From Desulfosporosinus sp. I2 (GTDB lineage Bacteria > Bacillota > Desulfitobacteriia > Desulfitobacteriales > Desulfitobacteriaceae), in the NCBI RefSeq assembly GCF_000960765.1, contig NZ_JYNH01000015.1, positions 1-58,379 of the forward strand: a DNA stretch of 58,379 nt, read 5' to 3'. Position 1 is the first letter of the stretch; each line of letters opens with the position of its first letter. Both the position numbers and the translations under genes were made by a program. Below the pieces are notes generated by a model that worked only from the letters and a program-made list of their open reading frames with translations, was not told the DNA's origin and did not search any database. Below, piece after piece: positions 8,497 through 14,908 of the stretch.

Positions 8497-9660
8497 CTAT
8501 TTAATGATTCTAACTTTTAATACTCCGTCGATTGCTCTAAGCTTCATTGCTAATTCAGGGGTTGATGGGGACTCGAAATCAAGTACAGTGTATGCATACT
8601 TTCCTTTGCTTTTATTAATCATGTCGGGAATATTAATGTTTTCTTTGGCGAAGGTTGATGTAAATTGACTTAACATGTTCGGTATATTCCTATGATTAAT
8701 GGCGATCCGTCCAGTATGTGTACAAATCCCCATATCACAGTTAGGAAAATTAACCGAATTCTTGATATTCCCATTTTCAAGGTAGTCCATTAATTGCTGA
8801 ACTGCCATAACCGCGCAGTTATCCTCTGATTCACTCGTCGAAGCTCCTAAATGAGGAATGGTAATAACTCCGTCGACGCCGCACACCTTGGGATTTGGGA
8901 AATCTGTGACATATCGACCGACTTTTCCAGATTTCAGGGCTTCAATCATATCCTCATCAATCACCAAAGAATCTCTAGAAAAGTTTAGTATTTTAACTCC
9001 ATCCTTCATGATCGCAAAGGTCTCTTTGTTGAACATTCCCTTAGTTGAATCAGTTAAAGGTACATGGACTGTAATAAAATCACATTCTCGATAAATCTCT
9101 TCTAAAGACTTAGTGGGTTTAATAAATTTGGAAAGCCTCCAGGCGGCATCCACTGAAATAAATGGGTCATATCCGTAGACTTCCATCTCAAGTTTATTCA
9201 GGGCGTTAGCAACTAAAACTCCAATTTCTCCAAGTCCTATGACTCCTAGTTTTTTCCCTTTAATTTCTGTTCCAGCAAACTTTGATTTATTTTTCTCCAC
9301 CAGTTTTGCAACCTCTGGATCCTGTTGACAAGAATTTACCCAGTTAACTCCTCCGAAAATGTCACGCGAGGCAATAATTAAGGAAGCAATGACAATCTCT
9401 TTAACTCCATTCGCATTAGCACCTGGGGTATTAAAGACGACAACACCACTTTCAGCACATTTGTCCAAAGGAATATTGTTAACACCCGCTCCCGCTCTAG
9501 CTATAGCCTCTAACGAATGGGGTAACTCTAATTCATGAACATTAGAACTTCTAACGAGTACTGCATTTGCATCCTCTAAACGATCCACCATTTGATAATG
9601 ATCAGTTAATAGGTCCAACCCCACATTAGCAATCGGATTTAAACAATTAATTTTAAACAT
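8497..9660 (-). CDS. serA: D-3-phosphoglycerate dehydrogenase with ACT domain
   Basis: A 387-residue NAD-dependent 2-hydroxyacid dehydrogenase that oxidises 3-phosphoglycerate in serine synthesis. It shows the Rossmann motif GVIGLGEIG (about residue 145), catalytic Arg in NFSRDSL, and the catalytic His in ITIPHLGASTSE. The last 75 residues (GRIAINHRNIPNMLSQF...) form an ACT domain of the type that binds serine for feedback control. ATG at 9660 follows GGGGTGG; an upstream GTG at 9672 overlaps that ribosome site. Between serC (15 bases upstream) and the DUF1015 gene in one operon under a Ser T-box. Confidence 0.93.
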   Translation of the reverse strand: MFKINCLNPIANVGLDLLTDHYQMVDRLEDANAVLVRSSNVHELELPHSLEAIARAGAGVNNIPLDKCAESGVVVFNTPGANANGVKEIVIASLIIASRDIFGGVNWVNSCQQDPEVAKLVEKNKSKFAGTEIKGKKLGVIGLGEIGVLVANALNKLEMEVYGYDPFISVDAAWRLSKFIKPTKSLEEIYRECDFITVHVPLTDSTKGMFNKETFAIMKDGVKILNFSRDSLVIDEDMIEALKSGKVGRYVTDFPNPKVCGVDGVITIPHLGASTSESEDNCAVMAVQQLMDYLENGNIKNSVNFPNCDMGICTHTGRIAINHRNIPNMLSQFTSTFAKENINIPDMINKSKGKYAYTVLDFESPSTPELAMKLRAIDGVLKVRIIK

Positions 9661-9675
9661 TAAAACTTCCACCCC

Positions 9676-10758
9676 TTATTTATTCTCTTCTTCAAATTTT
9701 TTCATCAGTTTAACTAAAGCCTTTACCCCTTGAATTGGCATGGCATTGTAGATACTTGCTCTCATACCACCCACCGTTCTATGTCCCTTTAAGTTTTCAA
9801 ATCCAGCAGCCTTTGCTTCTTTAATAAATTTAGCATCCAGCTCATCGGAGCCCGTTACAAAGGGGACATTCATTAAAGAACGGTCCTTCTTGACAACGGT
9901 ACCTCGAAATAATCTACTGGAATCAAGGTAATCATATAAAATTGTAGCTTTTTCTATGTTGACTTTTTTCATCGCCTCGAGCCCACCCAGCTTTTGAACC
10001 CACTTAAATACCTTACCGCAAATATAAATCCCATAGGCTGGAGGGGTATTATACAGAGATTTATTATCGGCATGAATCTTATATTTCAACATCGTTGGAG
10101 TCCCAGGTAAGACATCCTCTCTAATTAAATCTTCACGAATGATCACCACAACGACTCCCGCAGGACCAATATTTTTTTGAACACCTGCAAAAATTAGGCC
10201 GTACTTTGTGACATCAACAGGTTCAGAAAGAATATCTGAGGACATATCAGCGACTAAAATTTTGTCCCCGGTTTCTGGTAATTCATGATATTTAGTTCCA
10301 TAGATGGTATTGTTATGGCATATATAGACATAATCAGCATCATCCGAAATCTTAAGGTCCTTTAGATCCGGAATATATGAAAACGTCTTATCTTCAGAGG
10401 AAGCAATGACATTGATCTTGCCATATATTTTCCCTTCAGAGATCGCTTTTTTTGCCCATTGCCCCGTGTTAATGTGATCGGCCACTCTATTTTTCATTAA
10501 GTTCATGGGAATCATGGCAAACTGTTGAGATGCTCCGCCTTGAAGGAATAGAACCTTGTAATTATCAGGAATTTTCATTAAATCCCTTAATGTGTTTTCT
10601 GCATCCACTATAATTTGTTCAAAAGCCTTCGAACGATGACTCATCTCCATTACGGACATGCCCGTACCGTTGTAGTCTAACATCTCCTCTGCTGCTTCTT
10701 TAAGCACTTCTTCCGGTAATACTGCAGGACCTGCCGCAAAATTATAAACTCTTGTCAT
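9676..10758 (-). CDS. serC: Phosphoserine aminotransferase
   Basis: This 360-residue class V PLP aminotransferase converts 3-phosphohydroxypyruvate to phosphoserine. It opens with the typical VYNFAAGPAVLPEEVL, has the MSHRSKAF motif and the PLP lysine in AGVQKNIGPAG, and ends with KGHRTVGGMRASIYNAMP. ATG at 10758 follows GAAGGAGG. It is the first gene of the serC-serA-DUF1015 operon and is preceded by a tandem T-box leader. Length and motifs are those of the bacterial enzyme. Confidence 0.95.
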   Translation of the reverse strand: MTRVYNFAAGPAVLPEEVLKEAAEEMLDYNGTGMSVMEMSHRSKAFEQIIVDAENTLRDLMKIPDNYKVLFLQGGASQQFAMIPMNLMKNRVADHINTGQWAKKAISEGKIYGKINVIASSEDKTFSYIPDLKDLKISDDADYVYICHNNTIYGTKYHELPETGDKILVADMSSDILSEPVDVTKYGLIFAGVQKNIGPAGVVVVIIREDLIREDVLPGTPTMLKYKIHADNKSLYNTPPAYGIYICGKVFKWVQKLGGLEAMKKVNIEKATILYDYLDSSRLFRGTVVKKDRSLMNVPFVTGSDELDAKFIKEAKAAGFENLKGHRTVGGMRASIYNAMPIQGVKALVKLMKKFEEENK

Positions 10759-10904
10759 AAAAAATCCTCCTTCTTCTATTTAAAAACGTACCTTAACATA
10801 CTATTAATGCGTCCTTAAATTTGAGCTCAATACCACTAATTTGTAACTCCCAAAATACTCCTCCCTTTTAAAATTATTAATAAAATGTTTAAAATTGGGT
10901 AATT

Positions 10905-10985
10905 AGAGAAAAAACAAAACCCACCCCAGCATTGGGGCGGGAATTCCGCGGTGCCACCCAAGTTCTAGTCGATTAAGGTACATGA
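10905..10985 (-). promoter_or_regulatory. Second, Stem I-less T-box module in the serC leader
   Basis: The minus strand reads GGGTGGCACCGCGG, then a CCCGCCCCA ... TGGGGTGGG stem and a TTTTGTTTTTT tail. It starts about 20-60 bases after the terminator of the full T-box, so there is no room for Stem I. The base after GGGTGG is C, fitting G73 of tRNA-Ser, as in the first module. The remaining 150 bases to serC show only a ribosome site. Confidence 0.78.
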
Positions 10986-11004
10986 AAACAGACGCTTAAA
11001 ATTA

Positions 11005-11222
11005 TAAAAACCCCTCGTCCCAATAAGGGACGAGAGGTTATTCCCGCGTTGCCACCCATGTTGCCTAAATCGGCCAACTTATGTCCGCTTTATCGGGCGG
11101 AACCCGTCACAATTCATCATTGGCCACTCCAGGATGGAATCCTTAAGCTCTGTAGACTGACTTGCACCAACCGTCAGTTCTCTTAACTCTATGAGCTAGG
11201 GACTTCCCTTCATCGTGTTAAG
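11005..11222 (-). promoter_or_regulatory. T-box riboswitch, likely tRNA-Ser responsive, upstream of serC
   Basis: The minus strand holds a Stem I region, the antiterminator GGGTGGCAACGCGGG and a terminator (CCTCTCGTCCC ... GGGACGAGGGG plus TTTTTATAATTTT). In the specifier loop position the sequence GGAT-TCC-A-TCCTG-GAG matches the glyQS layout, so TCC (Ser) is the likely specifier. The C in the UGGN bulge pairs with G73 of tRNA-Ser, an independent check. Regulation of serine biosynthesis by serine tRNA charging is the direct reading. Confidence 0.88.
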
Positions 11223-11244
11223 TATTATTTTTTGGATTATATAG

Positions 11245-11273
11245 ATATTAATTGATTCGTGCCTGCATGTCAA
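11245..11273 (-). promoter_or_regulatory. Sigma-A type promoter of the serC leader
   Basis: The minus strand has TTGACA, 17 bases, TAATAT, just upstream of the Ser T-box. Confidence 0.75.
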
Positions 11274-11352
11274 GTCTTTATTTTCGATTTTCACGCTAAA
11301 AATCCTAGAAGATATTGGTTCATCCAGCCCCTGAGTAAAAAACGATGCTTGT

Positions 11353-11610
11353 TTATAACCTAGGGTCAACGGGTTCAGCCTCTAAGGCCAAGGTGGCCAA
11401 AACACATTCATGAACTCTTGAGATTGGTTCCTTGTCAACAAAACGTTTGACCCCTTCTATCCCTAAAGCAAACTCCATTAAAGCATGACGTTGCTTGCGG
11501 CTGACATTGCGCTGTTTTAAGCGGGCTAAATTCTCAGGTTGTAAGTAATCAATGCCATAAATGATATGAAGATAGTTTCTCCCCCTGGCCTTAATTGCAG
11601 GTTGGATCAA
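11353..11610 (-). pseudogene. C-terminal remnant of bacterial polynucleotide kinase-phosphatase-ligase (Pnkp)
   Basis: The frame encodes about 85 residues that resemble only the last part of the ligase domain of bacterial Pnkp: QPAIKARGRNYLHIIYG, then FALGIEGVKRFVDKEP and the terminal VHECVLATLALEAEPVDPRL. Intact Pnkp is about 850 residues. The first codons lie in a junction that overlaps the hen1-like fragment upstream. No kinase or phosphatase domain remains. It is not expected to be functional unless the short C-terminal piece is reused. The recognition is from remembered family sequence and is inferred rather than searched. Confidence 0.7.
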
Positions 11611-11858
11611 ACGTCTTTATCATTCCGAGCAATATAAGTGTCCGGCTTAACTACAAATCTGGACTGTTTTTTTACTAGTTCAATCGGATCATGAGTAACA
11701 AACAAGATCACTTCCACTTCTGTTTCCGTGAAAATCGTATAAGCTAGACGAACAAGATACCCTTTCTCGGCCCGGTCATAAAGATTTTGGGGATTCTTGG
11801 CTAGGAGAAACGATAAGGCCTTAGCCCCTTCCCCCGCTGCCTTAATTACTAACTGCAC
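11607..11858 (-). pseudogene. N-terminal remnant of a Hen1-like RNA 3'-end methyltransferase
   Basis: This 83-residue frame (MQLVIKAAGEGAKALSFLLAKNPQNLYDR to a stop at 11607) resembles the N-terminal domain of bacterial Hen1, with the AKNP-NLYDR block and an EVEVILFVTHDPIELV strand. It stops where Hen1 should continue into its methyltransferase domain, and the Pnkp C-terminus follows at once. In complete operons hen1 precedes pnkp, so one internal deletion explains both pieces. An ATG at 11858 exists, so the fragment could still be translated. The Hen1 assignment is less certain than the Pnkp one. Confidence 0.55.
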
Positions 11859-12107
11859 GGAAAAAACTCCTTATCAACTCATACTTTCCTTTAGTTATGC
11901 CCCAAAGGGTTGAGAGACATGAACTTATGATGTAGCCAATGTTCTACTAACGATCTGCTTCCTGTTAACGTTCTTCCTGACTTAACCATAGATCTTAATG
12001 CCATCATCCAAGTTTTGAGCGAAGAGTAAATGACTAAACCCTTCTTTTTCGAGTTAAGTTAAGTGAGGGTTTTTATATTCCAGCTGAACTTGAAAGAGGG
12101 GATTGAA

Positions 12108-12254
12108 TTGGCACAATGCGAAAAGTGTAACGTTAATGTTTCGAAAGAGGATTTGTATGAAGACCATGGTTTACAAATCTGTGAGGATTGTAAGATGAAG
12201 AATGCTGTGTCTCCCCCTGAATCCTGCGCAAACATGAAAAACATGATAAAGTAA
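12108..12254 (+). CDS. Small zinc-ribbon protein with two CxxC knuckles
   Basis: A 48-residue product, MAQCEKCNVNVSKEDLYEDH followed by a CEDC knuckle, with CxxC pairs separated by about 17 residues, as in treble-clef or LIM-like zinc binders. The start chosen is TTG at 12108, six bases after GAGGGG; an upstream in-frame ATG-less extension to 12063 has no ribosome site. The tail has a SPPESC motif seen in related small proteins of anaerobes (from memory). Function is unknown. A perfect terminator follows, so it is a single-gene transcript. Confidence 0.65.
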   Translation: MAQCEKCNVNVSKEDLYEDHGLQICEDCKMKNAVSPPESCANMKNMIK

Positions 12255-12288
12255 AGTGGAATCTGTAGTTTGAAGAAAATTCATTAAT

Positions 12289-12320
12289 AATTGGTGCCCC
12301 ACTTAACTGAGGCACCAATT
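12289..12320 (+). terminator. Terminator of the zinc-ribbon gene
   Basis: A 10-bp perfect stem (AATTGGTGCC ... GGCACCAATT) with a 12-base loop, followed by ATCTCT. Confidence 0.7.
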
Positions 12321-12483
12321 ATCTCTAACTATTTCTGGAAATTATTATGATCATATGACCAATTAGAAGGAGATCAGAAACTTATGTCGAATTTTTTAAA
12401 ATTAACAGAATATTATTTTTATTTGTTTTAAATATTGTTATTTATCAATTGTAATAACGCTAATCTAATATGTAGGATCTCGC

Positions 12484-12795
12484 TTGATAATTAAAATTCA
12501 AAGGAGTTGTATAATCATCGATTATGAATTTAGAAATTATTCGGAAATTGTAGTCCATCAAGCACTACAAGAATATCTCCGTAATAACACAATATCCTGC
12601 TCTTGTAAACGCTGTATCGCTGATATAATGGCACTAACCTTAAACCGTTTACCAGCACGTTATTTTGTTTCCTTACGAGGCGAACTTATTATGAAATCGG
12701 AATCACATGTCCTTTCAGACCAAGTGCATGTAATGGCGGAAGTTGTTCGTGCTGTCCAACAAGTCAGCGCTAGACCTTTACACACGCTTGACTAA
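12484..12795 (+). CDS. ComFB family late-competence protein
   Basis: Residues about 17-100 match the ComFB domain: an N-terminal helix (NYSEIVVHQALQEYL), a zinc-type CSCKRCIADI segment and the hallmark ALTLNRLPARYFVS. ComFB lies in the comF competence operon of Bacillus, but stand-alone copies occur in many anaerobes and some ComFB-like domains bind c-di-GMP. The start is problematic: AAAGGAG at 12500-12506 is followed in frame only by ATA/ATC codons (12511, 12514, 12517), while the TTG at 12484 has a poor ribosome site. The domain itself begins after either option. Confidence 0.8.
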   Translation: MIIKIQRSCIIIDYEFRNYSEIVVHQALQEYLRNNTISCSCKRCIADIMALTLNRLPARYFVSLRGELIMKSESHVLSDQVHVMAEVVRAVQQVSARPLHTLD

Positions 12796-12842
12796 ACCAC
12801 CCTAGCGATGTATTAACCAAAATGTTTTTTGATTCACAAAAA

Positions 12843-12890
12843 GTGAAACGCCGGTCAAGGTTAACAGTTACCTTGATTGGCGTTTTTCAC
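12843..12890. terminator. Bidirectional terminator between comFB-like gene and mutY
   Basis: A long near-perfect hairpin (GTGAAACGCC-GTCAAGGT ... ACCTTGATTGGCGTTTTTCAC) sits between two convergent genes. Confidence 0.8.
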
Positions 12891-12916
12891 ATTATGGAAC
12901 ATTGTTTATGCAAAAC

Positions 12917-14185
12917 TTATTTGGTTAAATCTTCAACAATAGCACTAAATGCTACTGGGAGAGGGAAATTGCTTAAGTCCTGAAGCGAAACCCAGCAACT
13001 ATTATCGACGGACTGAAAGACTTCCCTTGGATCGAACAGATATTTCCCGTCCAGTTCTCTTAGCAACGAAACTCCCGTCGACTTTGTTCCAATCGATTCA
13101 GGCAATTCCGGTAAGTCGAGCGGATCAGTAAGTTTGATCGAATCGGGCAGACTAGGTAGATCAATTATTGTCCAGATAATTCTCCACCGTCTATGACTAA
13201 AGGTGTACCATACCGGGCCTTGCAATGGTAATCCCTGCGCAAATCGATCTTTCACTCGTCCGTCAAACGACCGTACAGCTATCGCCTTTTTATAATAATC
13301 AAAGATCTGACTTAAATTAAAGATAGGGATACCCTCTTCCATGACCTTGTCTTCAGACAATTCGACGCCGGGAAACTCCCACAAGTCAGCGAGCAGCCCA
13401 CTGGAAGGACGTTTTTGTAGGTAAATTTGATCCCCTATACGTAAGACAAAGGTCAAGCGGGTCAGCACCTGCCGCTGAGCTTTGGGCTTTTTTACGGGAT
13501 AGCGCAGGACTTCACCCTGCAAACACCCCACACAGAGTTGAGCCAGCGGGCAGTTGCTACAGTCTGGTTTTGTCGTTATGCAAATCATAGCTCCTAATTC
13601 CATTAATGCTTGGTTAAAGTCGCCTGGCTGATCATCGGATTGCCAAACTGCCAAATGGTCACTAAAGTGGCGAAAGCTACGAACTGTCTCAACTGGTTCA
13701 GACCAAGCTAACAATCGAGATACCACTCGTAGGACATTGCCATCGATTGCCGCCACACTCTGACCAAACGCAATACTGGCTATTGCTCCGGCAGTATATT
13801 TTCCGATCCCTGGCACTCGAAGAAGTGAATCATAATCCTCAGGCATCTTCCCTCCGCAGAAATCGCAAATATATCGGGCCCCTTCCCACATTCTTCGAGC
13901 TCTAGAATAGTACCCCAGCCCACTCCAGATTGTCAGGACGTCTTCGAGATTAGCTTTTGAGAGTTGTTCTACATTGGGAAAACGTTGCAAAAATCGTTCA
14001 TAATAGGGTATGACCGTTTTCACCTGAGTTTGCTGTAGCATGACTTCGGATACCCAAATAGCATAGGGGTCACTCGTCTTCCTCCAAGGCAAATCTCTTT
14101 TTTCTACTGTATACCAAGTTAGTAATCGTACAGACAGACTCTGATCTTGGGCTATATCTATTAAGCTATCGTAGGATGCATCCAT
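12917..14185 (-). CDS. mutY: A/G-specific adenine glycosylase
   Basis: A 422-residue base-excision repair enzyme that removes adenine opposite 8-oxoguanine. The helix-hairpin-helix GPD domain shows catalytic Glu47 (SEVMLQQTQV), the hairpin VPGIGKYTAGA and catalytic Asp148 (AIDGNVLRV). The [4Fe-4S] loop is C202-x6-C209-x2-C212-x5-C218. Residues about 240-420 are the NUDIX-like domain that recognises 8-oxoG (FVLRIGDQIYLQKRP, LWEFPG, FSHRRW). ATG at 14185 follows GGAG at 10 bases. Monocistronic between a shared terminator and a repeat cluster. Confidence 0.95.
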   Translation of the reverse strand: MDASYDSLIDIAQDQSLSVRLLTWYTVEKRDLPWRKTSDPYAIWVSEVMLQQTQVKTVIPYYERFLQRFPNVEQLSKANLEDVLTIWSGLGYYSRARRMWEGARYICDFCGGKMPEDYDSLLRVPGIGKYTAGAIASIAFGQSVAAIDGNVLRVVSRLLAWSEPVETVRSFRHFSDHLAVWQSDDQPGDFNQALMELGAMICITTKPDCSNCPLAQLCVGCLQGEVLRYPVKKPKAQRQVLTRLTFVLRIGDQIYLQKRPSSGLLADLWEFPGVELSEDKVMEEGIPIFNLSQIFDYYKKAIAVRSFDGRVKDRFAQGLPLQGPVWYTFSHRRWRIIWTIIDLPSLPDSIKLTDPLDLPELPESIGTKSTGVSLLRELDGKYLFDPREVFQSVDNSCWVSLQDLSNFPLPVAFSAIVEDLTK

Positions 14186-14280
14186 CTTGTGTCATCTCCT
14201 ATAGTTGCCATAAAGTCTTAGGCCGTCCTTTGTTATATTAATTGTGCATGCATTATTTCAGATAACGGAAATCAAAACAT

Positions 14281-14425
14281 GTAACCTGTCCCCTTGGTTC
14301 ACACATGTTGTTTCACTAAACAAGGAACCTGTCCCCTTGTTTCATGCAAACAAGGAACCTGTCCCCTTGTTTCACACTAAACAAGGAACCTGTCCCCTTG
14401 TTTCATGCCCTTGTTTCATGTCCCC
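14281..14425. repeat. Cluster of direct repeats with GGAACCTGTCCCCTTG core
   Basis: At least three complete copies of AAGGAACCTGTCCCCTTGTT occur near 14323, 14352 and 14383, with degenerate copies at 14283 and 14409. Spacing is about 29-31 bases. The cluster lies between mutY and the EamA-like gene and contains no gene. The unit resembles the GGGGACAGGTTCC sequences that accompany REP-type transposases in Clostridia, though none is in the window. Confidence 0.8.
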
Positions 14426-14434
14426 TTGGTTTAC

Positions 14435-14863
14435 TTATTTCTTATTGATTAGTATCAATCCTACAATGCAAAATACTGCCCCTATAATCTGGTTAATCGC
14501 AAATCCCTCTTTGTAAAACAGAATTCCTATGGGGATAAGCATAATCGCGAGAATAATATTGGCCACTAAGGAACCGACACCTAAATTCCATCCCACCCTA
14601 TACGCAAACAGATATCCTAGTTCAAGTCCGACAATTGCTCCACCTAGGGCAAAACTAGTCCAATTCAACTCATAAAAGGATTGAAAAAAGCCCTTATCCG
14701 TTTTATAAAATGGAAACGCAACTAGAGTTAAAATTGCTGCAGTCAAGTAAGTAATCAGCAACGCCGAAAAGGGGTTAACACTCTGAGGTGTCGATTTCTG
14801 GCAAACATTATAGACGATATTTGACAAAACAATAAGAGCAATCGGGAACATATACAGAACCAT
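14435..14863 (-). CDS. EamA-like small membrane protein
   Basis: This 142-residue protein has four hydrophobic segments and ends with GAVFCIVGLILINKK, the pattern of a half-size EamA/DMT transporter. The GLELGYLFAYRVGWNLGVGSLVANI segment matches DMT helices. Half-size members work as dimers; the substrate is unknown. Start 14863 follows GAGG at 8 bases; an in-frame extension to 14908 would overlap the ribosome site and begin beside the helicase stop. It lies just after the helicase gene, with which it is probably cotranscribed. Confidence 0.75.
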   Translation of the reverse strand: MVLYMFPIALIVLSNIVYNVCQKSTPQSVNPFSALLITYLTAAILTLVAFPFYKTDKGFFQSFYELNWTSFALGGAIVGLELGYLFAYRVGWNLGVGSLVANIILAIMLIPIGILFYKEGFAINQIIGAVFCIVGLILINKK

Positions 14864-14908
14864 AAATTCAACCTCAACAATCATTTGGTATTTGGTGCAA
14901 GATGTCAA

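Noticed and set aside
10801-10890. Short leader peptide behind AGGGAGGAG in the serC leader
   Set aside because: The frame TTG-GGA-GTT-ACA-AAT-TAG is only five codons and T-box control already explains regulation.
11940-12030. Coding remnant reading DLLPVNVLPDLTIDLNAIIQ before a TAA
   Set aside because: About 25 residues, no start or ribosome site, and no family recognised; chance cannot be excluded.
12059-12318. Minus-strand ORFs opposite the zinc-ribbon gene
   Set aside because: They have no ribosome sites and their composition is that of antisense shadow frames.
14281-14425. CRISPR array
   Set aside because: The spacing is about 30 bases, but the repeats nearly abut, the intervening bases are themselves related, and no cas gene is near.
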